Below, in pieces: positions 46,982-57,707 of a stretch of DNA of 64,000 bases. Made by a program: the position numbers and the translations under genes. The notes beneath the pieces are model-generated. The model made no database searches. It had not been told where the DNA came from and worked only from the letters and a program-made list of their open reading frames with translations. Each line of letters opens with the position of its first letter. Positions within the stretch are counted from its first letter, which is position 1. This stretch comes from Proteiniphilum propionicum (GTDB taxonomy: Bacteria; Bacteroidota; Bacteroidia; Bacteroidales; Dysgonomonadaceae), in assembly GCF_022267555.1 (NCBI RefSeq), contig NZ_CP073586.1, forward strand, positions 2,347,501 to 2,411,500. Direction: 5' to 3'.

Positions 46982-47695
46982 TTATTCTACGTTATCACCT
47001 TCTTCAGTAGGAACAATAAGCTTGTACCCTTTTCCGTGAATGTTGATGATTTCGATGTTGGGTTCTGGCTTTAGCAGTTTGCGCAGTTTAGTGATATATA
47101 CGTCCATACTGCGTGCGTTGAAATATGTATCCTCTTCCCAAATCTGTTTCAGTGCATGGTTGCGTTCTAAAATATCGTTAGCGTGAGCACATAGGAGCGA
47201 CAACAACTCCGATTCTTTGGTTGTCAGTTTTGTCTGGATGTCGCCGATATTAAGAATTTGCTTTTGAGTGTCGAAGGTCATCGTACCAAAGTTGTATACT
47301 TGCTGCTCCTTGCTTTTTTTGCCTTTCACACGGCGAATGATAGCTTCAATACGAAGAACCAGCTCTTCCATACTGAACGGCTTGGTAATGTAGTCATCGG
47401 CTCCGGCTTTGAAGCCTTCAAGTACATCCTCTTTCATATTTTTGGCCGTTAAAAAGATCACAGGTATTTCAGTGTTGATAGTCCTTATCTCTCTAACAAG
47501 CGTTACGCCGTCTTTCTTAGGCATCATTACGTCAACGATGCACAAATCGTATTTTGTTTTCACGAATCCTTTGAAACCGGCCTCCCCATCGGGAAACAGA
47601 TCGGTATCAAACCCTTTTGCCTGGAGATATTCTCTGAGCAACATGCCAAGATTCTCATCATCTTCGCATAAAAAAATTTTTAACTTCTCTTCCAT
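46982..47695 (-). CDS. rprY: OmpR-family response regulator (RprY-like)
   Basis: 237 residues. Receiver domain (about 5-120) with acidic pocket CEDDE, phospho-acceptor Asp in CIVDVMMPKKDG (about residue 55), Thr in FLTAKN and Lys in ITKPFSMEEL; winged-helix DNA-binding domain (about 138-230) with TTKESELLSLL and HGKGYKL. Close in motif detail to RprY of Bacteroides. Its start lies one base after the stop of the histidine kinase, so the two are translated from one mRNA. Confidence 0.95.
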   Translation of the reverse strand: MEEKLKIFLCEDDENLGMLLREYLQAKGFDTDLFPDGEAGFKGFVKTKYDLCIVDVMMPKKDGVTLVREIRTINTEIPVIFLTAKNMKEDVLEGFKAGADDYITKPFSMEELVLRIEAIIRRVKGKKSKEQQVYNFGTMTFDTQKQILNIGDIQTKLTTKESELLSLLCAHANDILERNHALKQIWEEDTYFNARSMDVYITKLRKLLKPEPNIEIINIHGKGYKLIVPTEEGDNVE

Positions 47696-47696
47696 A

Positions 47697-49256
47697 TCAT
47701 TTTTGTGTTATTACGGGTAAACTAATTATAAATTTGGTGCCTTTACCTAATTCACTTTCGGCACGTATTGTGCCATTCATGTCTATTACGATCTTTTTCA
47801 CGTATGCCAGCCCCAGTCCGAATCCTTTTGTATCGTGCCTGTTGCCGGTAGGAACGCGATAAAACCGTTCAAATACCTTTTTCGAATCTTCCTTCCTCAT
47901 CCCGATTCCATTATCCTCAATGGTAATAATGATTTTGTTCCCTTCGTTGCGTGTACGGATCATCAATTCAGGCGGAACATCTTTTTTTCTGTATTTCAAC
48001 GCGTTGTCCAGGATGTTGAAAAGCACATTGGTAAAGTGCATCTCATCCACGCGTATTGTGGACTTTTCAGCCTGAAGATCAATGTCCAGAATGCCTTCCA
48101 ACTTCTCCACTTTCAGCACATGAGTATTGGCAACACTCACCACCAGGTCGTTTGCATCTATCTCTTTCATCTTCAGAGTTGTCTTCTGCTTGTCGAAAAG
48201 CGACATCTGCAACACCTTTTCTACTTGGAAGCTGAGCCTTTTGGTCTCATCATGTATCACTCCCGTGACATGCTTGAACACTTCGGGCGACTTAAGGATA
48301 GACTCATCCTTAAGCATCTGCGTGGCAAGCGAGATGGTGGAGACTGGCGTCTTCAGCTCATGCGTCATATTGTTAATAAAATCGTTCTTCATCTCAGACA
48401 AACGCTTTTGCCTGAACAGTGATACTATCGTAAATATAAACGTTATCAGTAGTATAAACGTGAATATTAGCGATGGTATAAAAAAGGAAAGTTCACTATA
48501 CACATAATTCCTTTTAGTTGGAAAATAAACCCTCAACTGGTTTAATTTTGCCGGTGGATCGTTAGGAAACAGAATTTGAGTGTAAATCGCATCTTTGTAT
48601 TTTGTCGAAAAGCCGGGAGAAGAAAAAACCACCTTATTGTTGTAATTCACTACCTGAAAACTGAATGGTTCGTTCAATCCATTGTATGACAGCTCGTAAC
48701 GAATATATTGTTCAACCTTGTTGAAATCGATTCTTTTTTCAATAGGCTCATTACTGGCACGATTCATTATTTTAAAAATAACCTCATCAAGTAATGAGCG
48801 CTCGTGAAGATATCGCTTCGACAACGACTGTTGCATATCATACTGGGTTTTTGAGATTGTGCTTAAGCCCTGGCTGGGTGATAAAAACACCCTCTCCCTT
48901 TGCTGATCCGGCCGCATCGACTGCTGTGGTGCGTTCAGCCTTATTCTTGTATCACTTCCTCCGGGTTGTGTTATTGCTGCACCTGTTTTCTGCTCTGAAA
49001 TATTTGGGGACATCTGCGGGGCGGAATACTGTGAATATCTGTTTTCCGATTCAATCATATCCTGCTCCAGGTAATCGCGTGTCTGATCCTGCTCAAGATC
49101 CCTCATCACGTTGTACAAGCTTCTGTTTACCTGCTCATCGAACTGTTTGGTGCGGATATCCATGCTTGTCCTCATGTATCTTACCTGCAGAAACAGTAAA
49201 GCTAAAAAAGTGGTGAACATAACAACGGCAACCAACCATATAGTCGATTTTTTCAT
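47697..49256 (-). CDS. rprX: Sensor histidine kinase (RprX-like)
   Basis: 519 residues. Membrane helices at about 5-24 and 258-282 enclose a periplasmic sensing region (about 25-257) rich in Gln and Ser. HisKA dimerisation helix with phospho-accepting His in NNMTHELKTPVSTISLATQ; HATPase with N-box DNALKYRKKD, G1 box IEDNGIGM, F box FYRVPTGN and G2 box GFGLGLAYVKKI. The layout without a HAMP domain and the tight coupling to rprY fit RprX. Signal sensed is unknown. Confidence 0.93.
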   Translation of the reverse strand: MKKSTIWLVAVVMFTTFLALLFLQVRYMRTSMDIRTKQFDEQVNRSLYNVMRDLEQDQTRDYLEQDMIESENRYSQYSAPQMSPNISEQKTGAAITQPGGSDTRIRLNAPQQSMRPDQQRERVFLSPSQGLSTISKTQYDMQQSLSKRYLHERSLLDEVIFKIMNRASNEPIEKRIDFNKVEQYIRYELSYNGLNEPFSFQVVNYNNKVVFSSPGFSTKYKDAIYTQILFPNDPPAKLNQLRVYFPTKRNYVYSELSFFIPSLIFTFILLITFIFTIVSLFRQKRLSEMKNDFINNMTHELKTPVSTISLATQMLKDESILKSPEVFKHVTGVIHDETKRLSFQVEKVLQMSLFDKQKTTLKMKEIDANDLVVSVANTHVLKVEKLEGILDIDLQAEKSTIRVDEMHFTNVLFNILDNALKYRKKDVPPELMIRTRNEGNKIIITIEDNGIGMRKEDSKKVFERFYRVPTGNRHDTKGFGLGLAYVKKIVIDMNGTIRAESELGKGTKFIISLPVITQK

Positions 49257-49538
49257 ACTGTACTTTCTTTACTAACCTCTTTTTATAAGTGACTATTTTA
49301 TTTCAAAGATCGTCTTTGTTCATTTTAATTTAACAAATAAACGACTTTTTTGTTTAACATATCCTCTTAAAATTAAAAAAAAACGCAGGAAAGCCCGTTT
49401 TGCAACATTAATTAAGATAAAATAGCGGTTTTTATTCTAATTTTCAGTATTTCTCAGCCATCTCTTTTTTCATATAACACCTTTGTATGATTTTTGGTTG
49501 CCGGGTAAACCATCTTTCTATATGAATATGCTTCACCC
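49257..49538. other. Gene-free stretch between rprX and sprA
   Basis: No gene is seen. A near-palindrome CAAAGA-TCG-TCTTTG lies at 49304-49318, about 50 bases before the rprX start codon, and may be a protein-binding site. A decayed unit of the tandem array may lie at 49517-49538. The rest is AT-rich. Confidence 0.4.
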
Positions 49539-49626
49539 AGCCAGTTTTAATACTTCATACAGATTGTTTCAATGTTATACCTAGCCAGTTTCAATACTTC
49601 GCTCTGCCAGTTTCAATGCTTCAACC
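49539..49626. repeat. Four tandem 22-bp units just downstream of sprA
   Basis: Units at 49539-49560, 49561-49582, 49583-49604 and 49605-49626 share the consensus AGCCAGTTTCAATACTTC plus four variable bases; unit 2 is the most diverged. The array ends 13 bases from the sprA stop codon. Confidence 0.8.
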
Positions 49627-49639
49627 CCGATGAACCCGG

Positions 49640-52600
49640 CTATTGAATAAGGTTTATCCGCAAACTTACCCCCGCATTTGTTGTTGCTCCCGGATAGGAT
49701 GATGATGAAACAAGTGGTGTATTTATCAACTTGTCGTAAAATGCACGCAGTGTTAGAGCCCTGCTTAATTCGTAATCTGCAGTAAAACGTATAGTTATGG
49801 TCTTTATTCCGCTTGTAGCCTGAGTAAAACCGTCTTCAATTTTTCTGATAAGAGCACTCGTGGTTTTGTGAGAGACATCGAAACGGAGATTCAGAGTGTT
49901 ACTGAATGTTTTGGAGGCGTGAGATTGGCCTTTCTCTCCAGCTATTCCCGGCAACCGACTGTTTCTGACCCTTTGCATTGAGTTTGACCCGAATCCTGCT
50001 ATCCGGTTAAAATCGGCAATGCGGTAGCCTATTCCAACAACAATATCGTTATCATTCATCTCCACTATCCTGTATGAAGGGATATTCAGGTTCAGCGCCC
50101 TTGTCCTATTTATCCTCAGGCTTACATTCATATTGTTGCTCAGTATGCTGTTTGCCTCAATAAGCGGGTGAAAGCTTTCTGTAATGGTTACCGCTGAGAT
50201 ATCGTATGGTGTTGAGGGGATAGGAGATCCTGAGAGGGCGTCACGTATGTAACCCAGGTCACCATCATCGTTTGCCGGCACCCAGCTGAGATAAGATGAG
50301 AACGAACCAACACGGTAATGCGATATGTATTGATGAACAAGGTTTAACGACTTCACATGCTCACCCAGTTCAGGCAATATTGACATCATGTCGAACGATA
50401 TGTTCCAATTTGGTAACAGCGACCTCATGCCGGGAAAGGCGGTAAGCTCCACGCTGTTAGGATCCTTGCCTGTATATGCTGCCAGTAATGAAGGGATTAA
50501 CACCTCGGCTGAGTTAATGTTAACATCACCTGTTGCCGGGTCAAACGGTTGTCCTGCGTAGCTGCTTCCAGCCAGAAATCCACTGGAAGGGTAGTGTGAA
50601 AGTTCATATTGGCCCCTTACTCTTGATGCGATAGCCTCCCTGTTTTTCCGAAACCTCTCGAATGTACTTGAGAAGTAGTTTTTACCTGCTCTCTGGTTTT
50701 CAAATGCTGATGAGAGGGAGATGGTAGTCATTGCAAAACTGCCACCGTGAACCACAGGCATCTCCTCAAACATAAATTGAAATTCTGTACGCCGATTATC
50801 CTCGTAGAGAGCGTTAAGGTCGATTTTTAATCCCGGGAAAGGTTCCAGGGAAACTTCCAGTCTCATATTTTTTGTCCGGTTACTTATGGCGGGTGTAATA
50901 TTGTTTTTGTTTATTACCAATAGGTTGTCTTCTTTCATTCTCTCTATGAATCTCTTTCCGCCATCAAATCCGAAGGCAAACCCCAATCCGGGAAGCAGCC
51001 CGTCAGCACCGTTATGTTGGCCGAAAATGTCGCCAATCATCTTATCATATCCAGGCAGGCTGGTACGTGTCATGTATCCAAAATTCAGGTTGATACTGCG
51101 AACCATCATCACTGCTCTCATGGCATAACTTGCAATGTCGTAACCGGGAGTACTTCCTTCCGCCGGCGAGATGTCCGCCTGCATAGGTCCCGCCCCTCCG
51201 TTAAAAATACTGTTCGCCTTCTGCAGGAAAGGAATCTTATTGTATAGCAACACCAGGTTGAACCTGCTGTTTACTGAAAGTGCAAAATCGTTCTGTAGAA
51301 AGTTGCCTGTATTTTCATCATCGACAACAGCTCCGCGTTCCCACCGGTAGCGGGAGTTATATGCTGCACTCGAACTGATCCAGTCAAGCGGTGCTATATG
51401 AGCGAACGGGAGGATATATGTAACGTTGGCCGCCTGCTCGTAGTTGAGTGGTTTCCCTAGCTCACGTATACTGTGGATCACAGAATCCTTCCATATTTCA
51501 TAATCGCTCCGGTTAATCTTTTTATTCACTTGCAGATAAGGCTCTTCAATTTCGGCTATCGTACCCGAATGAAACGATGCTTTCAGGTTTCTCGTCAGAT
51601 CCCACGTGATGGAAAAATCCCGGTCCCAAAAGAAATTGCGGCTAAACGAAAGGTATTGCCGTTGCGACTGTGTTGTTCCATCTCCTTGGGCATTGAGGCT
51701 CCGGAGCTGTTTCTCCTGATAATTACGCACTAACAGTGAACCTGCTCTGATGTTGTTTGGGAGTAAATTAAAATATAGCGCTTTAACCGGTTTCAGCCAT
51801 CCGGAGTTGTCTTTTATATTTTTAAAAGGCTCCAGGGATTTCATTAAAGGGGAGTACTCGTAGTCCGCCTGTATCCGGTAATCGAGTACCGTTGCGTACT
51901 CGGTATCAGGGCTGTGAAGTTCATTAATGTTCCTGGCAAAGGTGAAGCTTAAGTTGGCCGGATCGTATGGCATCGGGTTTTTACTACTGATATTTACTTT
52001 TACATTGCTCAGGCTAATGCTTTTGTTTATAGAACTTGTAGTTGAGATGTTTTGAATAGAATCGCGATGATGCCTGTTTTTGGACTGTTTCAATGATTCG
52101 GAGAGCAGGATATCTCTGTTAAATGGGTCGTAGAGCGGGGTCCATGTCCGGTCTGAATAGGAGTATTGAAACGGTGCCGTCACCTTTGCCTGCCTTGGAA
52201 GAAAACGTCCTAACTCAAAATTAAAAGACATATGCATTGATAAATAGTCATCGTTGCGTCGTTGCAAAAGGCTCCTGCTGAGAGCACCAAAGCCGGCTGT
52301 CTCTTTTCTTCCAGAGAAGGCGACAGTACCGATATCTGACAGTGCCAGCTGCATATTTCCCTGAAACGCCCAACCTCCTTTTTCATCGAACTCGCTTAAG
52401 CGTAGCTCGTTTATCCATACTTCCCCCGACTGATTCCTGTCAGAATGGTTCCTGATGCCAATCATCATCACCTTCACTTCTGCCAGCGAAGGATTACCAA
52501 TAATGGTTATCCTGTTTCCCGGTTTATCCGGGTCGTAAAGCGAGTAGGGGATATAATAGTCAGCACCACCACTACGGTGTTTTTCTGCATTACGTTCCAG

Positions 52601-55600
52601 CTTCAGGCCGGTGAACAGCTCAAGAGGAAAATCGAACATGTTTTCCAGTGGCCATACCGTCTTCTGCCCGGTCGGGCTATTGGTGCTGTACTGCCCTTCA
52701 GGAGTAATTAGCAGAGGTATCTCATACTCGTAGAAGTTATCCCTGTAGTCCGACCCCAGACGCAAGAATATTGAAAGATCCCCATCCTGTAATGTGCCGG
52801 GGACTTCCGGCAGCTGCTCCGCATGTACAAACATCTGCAGCCTTTTATAGCGGCGCATATCATACATACTGTTTTTGTAGATCGACCTGGAGGCCCCCGG
52901 CTCAAGATCTTGTACCTTTATAGAAAGCGACTGCTCATTCTCCTGTCTGAGCTGAGGTTGTCCCGGATCAAGAATACGTGTAACCCCCGGAGGCAAAACA
53001 TAATTTACCGGTGTGCGATTGCCGTTCTCTTCAATGTTCACTGTTGAAATGTCAAGGCTACCTGTGCCTGTGACTTCTCCTCCTGTTACAGGATCTTTCG
53101 TGTAACTTCTCCACTCACTACGTACCAGTTCAAGTGTGGCGAATCTTAGAAAGATAGGTTCTTCAAAGCCGGTAAGAAAAATTCTCATAAACCGGATATT
53201 GTTGAACCCATTTATATTGCCAATCTTTTGCTGATAATCCCTGACAGGTATTTTAAACTGGTACCAATTGACCTTCCCGTCCTGTCCGTTCCGCAATCTC
53301 ACGCTCACTTCACGCCTGTCGACAATAAAGTTGCTTCCCGTCTCCATATTTTCGTGCCTAAGCGATACCCTGTACTGATAATATGATTCATTCTCATTGA
53401 GTGTATTGTCGTTATCTATGTCCTCCACATCAGGAGTGGATCGCGATATTGAAGAATAGCGTGCATCTTCATCAGATGCAAGTGAATTGCCTTCAGTGCC
53501 GTTGAAATATTTATATCTCTCGAGTATGCTCATCTGCATGCGATCCTGTTCCGCCCCTCTATAATGGCGGAATTTGTCCCCTGCAGGGTCGTTTAACGGT
53601 GAGTGGCTGTCGGCTTCCATTGCTGAAATAGTTTCACCCGATAACCGGGGACGAAGTTCGTTCAGGTAGTTGGCATATGATGGATACACTTTCTCCTCTT
53701 CACTGCTCAGTCCGTTCAGCCCTACATCCTGCAACCGTCGTGCTTCCATCCCCTGAGAGTTGTCGAAGGCATAAACTGTGGACTGCCGCTTCGGGTATTT
53801 ACCCCATACTGTGTATCCCACTGCCGTAGTATCGCCATCAACAGGCAACCCATTCTCAAAAAACTTTTTTCCGTCTTTCAACACATCTTCCGATATATCA
53901 CCAAGGTTGAAGTAGAGGTCGCCACCTGTTGAAGTGCCGAGCGTGTCATTCACAAAAGGATCCATCAGCCAGAACTCAATATATTCAATGTTTGCTGCCT
54001 CAAAATCGCGGGTATCCATTCGTCGTGTGATACCACCCCAACGTTGTTCCGGATTGAGTAGATTTCCTTTACCGTCCACATTACTATCAAGGTTATAAGG
54101 TCCCCGTTCGTTAGGATAGTAGGAGATATTAAGTGCAGGAATGGTGGCTGGCTGTCCGTAATAGGCATCCCTGTTGGGGTAAATCTCCCTCTCAAATATC
54201 TCCCTTACCCGGTGGTCGGAGAGTTGGGTGTGATCGTTTTTGATATGAGCAGGCGTCAGGCTCGAATTCCTTCCGGTGAAGATGCCATCGATATAGAACC
54301 ATGCCATCAGCGCGCGGTTTTTTCCATAATCGGTATTGTTAGAGAGTGCCGCCTCCGGAAACAGTCCTGAGGACGTGTTGTTAAGCGGAGTGGAGGCGAG
54401 TGACCAGGAGTAGGGTGTACGAAGATCGATGCTCGTCGATGAACTTTCAAAATCATCAATATAGGAGTATTCGCCCGTGTATCTGTTTTTATAGTGTCCG
54501 GCAATCAAGTGAGCAAACTCCAGGTTTGCCGAAAGTTGAGAAGGTGCTGTAGCATCCACAAAAGGCAGCATATCAATCAGGTTGGTTAGCGCATACGACT
54601 TTCTTCTGTAGGAAAGGTTTGCCCCCCACAACGTATTTTTTGCAGATTCGTCTCCGTAAGCACTTTTCATTATTAGTGGTTTCTCGTAGTAGTGCATCAG
54701 CGTGACTCCTGCTGAAAAGTCCTTTGAAAAATCGTATAACAGGTTGATACCCATCAGTGTCTTGCGTTGCAGATGCGACATAAGGCGGTTTTCGAGAGTT
54801 ACACTCACAGGTGTTCCCGATTCAAGAACTGAACGGTTAATGATGCTTACAATACCTGAGAGATAATCAACCGTGTAATCAACACCTTCGGTAAGGGGGA
54901 TACCGCCGGCAGTGACCCTTACCGAACCCCTTTCCACATTCACTGCGTTTAGGTTTATCTCATGGGCGGAAGAGCCTCTGTACTCGCCACTCAAACGGAA
55001 CTTATTTCTTTCGGGGACCTGTCGTGCTGCGGTGAGCGTTGAATCATACAACTCCTGATATACATATTTGCGGGCAATGGCATCGTTATCGATTTTTTTC
55101 TTCAGATGCGACCCGAACGGCTCAGTAACAGGAAATATAATCCAGCCGTTTTCGCTGTCTATTGTATAGCCTTCAAGAAAATCGAAGATCCCGTCGGGAT
55201 TGGGATTATTGCGTGAGTCAAGCCTGTCGAGGTTCATTATGGTGAGGAGCAGCTTGTCGTCTACACCACTCCCTGGTAGATAGTTCATATAGATACCTGA
55301 GGAATCGCTCTGGTATGTGACATTCATCCTGAAGCGATCCTTTTGCACATTGTATGCTCCATATCCTATGGAGTAGATGTTTTTCATCATCAGCCCCCAT
55401 GCCGGGGACCGTGGAGAGAACGAAACAGGTTTCAGCAGTTTAACAAACAGGGCACCCTTTTGCCTGTCGCCGTTACCTGCAGAAACGCTTCCCACTTCAC
55501 CGGAGAACTCTCCCACCTGGTACACCCTGCCATTATATGTGTATTCGTAAGCAATTGCCAGCACTTCATCAGGCTGTAACGGCATGTTAAGGGAGATATA

Positions 55601-56875
55601 TCCAAGCTGAGGGCGGTATTTGTACTCAGAGGGACTCAGGAGTCGCGCATTCTCCAGCTTTTCATAGTCCGTGCCCGGGACGATGCTGCCGGGGAGGGTG
55701 TTTTCCGTTTCACTCAGATTGCGTGCACCGGGGTAGTTAGAGACAAGCTCGCCATACATGGTGTTGGACATATTGTCAGGAACGTCTGACGAGCCTTGCG
55801 CTGTCCACATCGGGTTATGTATGTTGTTGTGTTCCCCCAGGTCGGCAAATGCAATAATATTTCTAACCCTGTCATACTCCCCTCGTTTGTTGGTCACCCA
55901 CACCTCCATCCTTGTTATGGATACCGATGACTGCACATAAGGGAGCTTTGCCAATGCATTATCATAGGTATCGCGGAAGTAATGTCCCAGGAAAAAATGG
56001 CGGTTCTCATCATACTTGTCGGCGTTAAGCTCAAATTGTGTAGTTTGTACCCCACCGCCGGTATTAACGGTTTGTGATTCCGACTGTTGTTGAGAGATGA
56101 CCGTATTTACCCGCAGTTTACCAAACTGCAGTTCCGATTTTATGCCCAACAGCGCTGCTCCGCCGTCAATAAGCGAGTTGGTTGTGGACATGTTAACGTT
56201 TCCCGCTTCAATATTTTTAATTATCTCGTCTTCATCACCCTTATAAGCAAGCCTTATCTGTTTTGCATCTGCATCAAAGGTAGCATCGGTATTGTAATTG
56301 ATATCGAAATTTATCTTTTCCCCCACTTTGGCATTCATATTTAGCTTTATCTGCTGGTCTGAATCGAATATATTTCTTACTCGTGACCGTTGCGGAATGC
56401 CCGGATTACCGGTAAAATCCCGTTTAATCCCAGCTGATATCTCTACAGATCCCTGTGCAGTGAACCTTATGCCCCCAGGGCCGAAAATTGTCCCTGGCTG
56501 ATTTGTCCTTTTGCGAATACCTGAGAGTGACGAGTATCGTGAGGATGGCCTTAAACCGTCACGGTTAAGGGAGTTCTTTTCTCTGAAATAGTCCGATTGC
56601 ATCTGTCGCGACCGGTATTCCATATACTCTTTCGGAGTCATGGTGACGGGAGTGTTTATCACTGCATCACCCACCTTATATTCAAAGATATAGAGGTTGG
56701 AGCGATAATCGTAGCGTACTTCCGTTACAACATTAGAAGGATTTTGCAGTCTAACAGGCAGCCCCTGCCGATTAAAAGGCAGTGTTACGGCAGCAGTATC
56801 TTTTGGCATGAGCCCAGTCTCAACGCTGTCGGGCGGTAAAACTGTGCTGTTAGCATAAGCAAAATAAACTGGCAT
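49640..56875 (-). CDS. sprA: SprA, outer-membrane translocon of the type IX secretion system
   Basis: Forms the giant 36-strand barrel through which T9SS cargo crosses the outer membrane. 2411 residues from the first ATG, the typical size. Features: N-terminal plug-like part with VKTVVS-free linker, repeats of TNSLIDGGAALLGIKSELQFGKLRV type, long stretches of alternating barrel strands, and a C-terminal barrel end (AGVSLRINLIQ). The first ATG at 56875 leaves out most of the signal peptide: the frame continues upstream without a stop as LKKTVYILLLYILFPLNG, but no ATG, GTG or TTG lies in frame before a stop near 56960. ATT at 56944 or CTG at 56929 are possible unusual starts. ruvA precedes it, as in other Bacteroidota. 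Confidence 0.95.
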   Translation of the reverse strand: MPVYFAYANSTVLPPDSVETGLMPKDTAAVTLPFNRQGLPVRLQNPSNVVTEVRYDYRSNLYIFEYKVGDAVINTPVTMTPKEYMEYRSRQMQSDYFREKNSLNRDGLRPSSRYSSLSGIRKRTNQPGTIFGPGGIRFTAQGSVEISAGIKRDFTGNPGIPQRSRVRNIFDSDQQIKLNMNAKVGEKINFDINYNTDATFDADAKQIRLAYKGDEDEIIKNIEAGNVNMSTTNSLIDGGAALLGIKSELQFGKLRVNTVISQQQSESQTVNTGGGVQTTQFELNADKYDENRHFFLGHYFRDTYDNALAKLPYVQSSVSITRMEVWVTNKRGEYDRVRNIIAFADLGEHNNIHNPMWTAQGSSDVPDNMSNTMYGELVSNYPGARNLSETENTLPGSIVPGTDYEKLENARLLSPSEYKYRPQLGYISLNMPLQPDEVLAIAYEYTYNGRVYQVGEFSGEVGSVSAGNGDRQKGALFVKLLKPVSFSPRSPAWGLMMKNIYSIGYGAYNVQKDRFRMNVTYQSDSSGIYMNYLPGSGVDDKLLLTIMNLDRLDSRNNPNPDGIFDFLEGYTIDSENGWIIFPVTEPFGSHLKKKIDNDAIARKYVYQELYDSTLTAARQVPERNKFRLSGEYRGSSAHEINLNAVNVERGSVRVTAGGIPLTEGVDYTVDYLSGIVSIINRSVLESGTPVSVTLENRLMSHLQRKTLMGINLLYDFSKDFSAGVTLMHYYEKPLIMKSAYGDESAKNTLWGANLSYRRKSYALTNLIDMLPFVDATAPSQLSANLEFAHLIAGHYKNRYTGEYSYIDDFESSSTSIDLRTPYSWSLASTPLNNTSSGLFPEAALSNNTDYGKNRALMAWFYIDGIFTGRNSSLTPAHIKNDHTQLSDHRVREIFEREIYPNRDAYYGQPATIPALNISYYPNERGPYNLDSNVDGKGNLLNPEQRWGGITRRMDTRDFEAANIEYIEFWLMDPFVNDTLGTSTGGDLYFNLGDISEDVLKDGKKFFENGLPVDGDTTAVGYTVWGKYPKRQSTVYAFDNSQGMEARRLQDVGLNGLSSEEEKVYPSYANYLNELRPRLSGETISAMEADSHSPLNDPAGDKFRHYRGAEQDRMQMSILERYKYFNGTEGNSLASDEDARYSSISRSTPDVEDIDNDNTLNENESYYQYRVSLRHENMETGSNFIVDRREVSVRLRNGQDGKVNWYQFKIPVRDYQQKIGNINGFNNIRFMRIFLTGFEEPIFLRFATLELVRSEWRSYTKDPVTGGEVTGTGSLDISTVNIEENGNRTPVNYVLPPGVTRILDPGQPQLRQENEQSLSIKVQDLEPGASRSIYKNSMYDMRRYKRLQMFVHAEQLPEVPGTLQDGDLSIFLRLGSDYRDNFYEYEIPLLITPEGQYSTNSPTGQKTVWPLENMFDFPLELFTGLKLERNAEKHRSGGADYYIPYSLYDPDKPGNRITIIGNPSLAEVKVMMIGIRNHSDRNQSGEVWINELRLSEFDEKGGWAFQGNMQLALSDIGTVAFSGRKETAGFGALSRSLLQRRNDDYLSMHMSFNFELGRFLPRQAKVTAPFQYSYSDRTWTPLYDPFNRDILLSESLKQSKNRHHRDSIQNISTTSSINKSISLSNVKVNISSKNPMPYDPANLSFTFARNINELHSPDTEYATVLDYRIQADYEYSPLMKSLEPFKNIKDNSGWLKPVKALYFNLLPNNIRAGSLLVRNYQEKQLRSLNAQGDGTTQSQRQYLSFSRNFFWDRDFSITWDLTRNLKASFHSGTIAEIEEPYLQVNKKINRSDYEIWKDSVIHSIRELGKPLNYEQAANVTYILPFAHIAPLDWISSSAAYNSRYRWERGAVVDDENTGNFLQNDFALSVNSRFNLVLLYNKIPFLQKANSIFNGGAGPMQADISPAEGSTPGYDIASYAMRAVMMVRSINLNFGYMTRTSLPGYDKMIGDIFGQHNGADGLLPGLGFAFGFDGGKRFIERMKEDNLLVINKNNITPAISNRTKNMRLEVSLEPFPGLKIDLNALYEDNRRTEFQFMFEEMPVVHGGSFAMTTISLSSAFENQRAGKNYFSSTFERFRKNREAIASRVRGQYELSHYPSSGFLAGSSYAGQPFDPATGDVNINSAEVLIPSLLAAYTGKDPNSVELTAFPGMRSLLPNWNISFDMMSILPELGEHVKSLNLVHQYISHYRVGSFSSYLSWVPANDDGDLGYIRDALSGSPIPSTPYDISAVTITESFHPLIEANSILSNNMNVSLRINRTRALNLNIPSYRIVEMNDNDIVVGIGYRIADFNRIAGFGSNSMQRVRNSRLPGIAGEKGQSHASKTFSNTLNLRFDVSHKTTSALIRKIEDGFTQATSGIKTITIRFTADYELSRALTLRAFYDKLINTPLVSSSSYPGATTNAGVSLRINLIQ

Positions 56876-56990
56876 TCCATTCAGGGGGAACAGAATATAG
56901 AGGAGTAATATGTAAACAGTTTTTTTCAGAGAGACAACAGCAATATACGATTCTTGAATTCAAAAATGTGTATTACGTAACCAGCTGTTG

Positions 56991-57581
56991 TTATAATCTC
57001 TTCAATGCCTCTTTGATAACACCTTCTACCGGTAGTGAGGGTGCTTCTTTTATAATTTTTGATACCACCTTGTTTGAGGCTGTCTGAACAAACCCCAGCA
57101 TCACCAAGGCTGAGACTGCAGCATGGCCTGTCTCCGACAGATCGCTTTTTGAAAACGGTTTAACTATACCGCTCTCATCGGTTATCTTGATCTTGTCTTT
57201 TAAATCCACGATTATCCGCTGTGCGGTTTTTGCTCCTATACCCTTGACTGTCTGCAACATTGCTGTATTTTCATTAGCGATAATAACCTCCAGCTCTTTT
57301 GAGCTGAACGATGAGAGTATTACCCTGGCCGTACTTGGCCCTACGCCAGAAACGCTTATAAGGTGCAAGAACAGTTCCCGTTCATGTTTATCCATGAAGC
57401 CGAACAAAACATGTGCGTCTTCTCGAATAGATTCATACACATAGAGTTTGGCTGCCGGCTTTTCATGAATGGCACCGTAGGTGTTCAGTGAAATATTCAT
57501 CTGGTAACCGATACCTCCGCATTCCAATGTTACGGAGGCCGGTGTTAGTTCGGCGACATCGCCTTTAATATAGTCTATCAT
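56991..57581 (-). CDS. ruvA: Holliday junction helicase subunit RuvA
   Basis: Binds four-way DNA junctions and loads RuvB for branch migration. 196 residues: OB-fold (1-64, [19 protein letters not shown]), helix-hairpin-helix domains ([16 protein letters not shown] and [20 protein letters not shown]) and the small C-terminal RuvB-binding domain (about 148-196). Complete. It lies just upstream of sprA on the same strand, a conserved pairing. Confidence 0.97.
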   Translation of the reverse strand: MIDYIKGDVAELTPASVTLECGGIGYQMNISLNTYGAIHEKPAAKLYVYESIREDAHVLFGFMDKHERELFLHLISVSGVGPSTARVILSSFSSKELEVIIANENTAMLQTVKGIGAKTAQRIIVDLKDKIKITDESGIVKPFSKSDLSETGHAAVSALVMLGFVQTASNKVVSKIIKEAPSLPVEGVIKEALKRL

Positions 57582-57707
57582 TTTTTTTACAATGCAGCTT
57601 AATTACGTAATACCGTTAATATAACGGTAAAATTCCGGGAAAAGTATGAACAGAGGAAAAAAATCTGTTGTTACCGGTGACTGCAGTCATATCCCGTATT
57701 TCCGGCC

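Noticed and set aside
49539-49626. CRISPR array
   Set aside because: The 22-bp units are contiguous with no spacers, and no cas genes are near.
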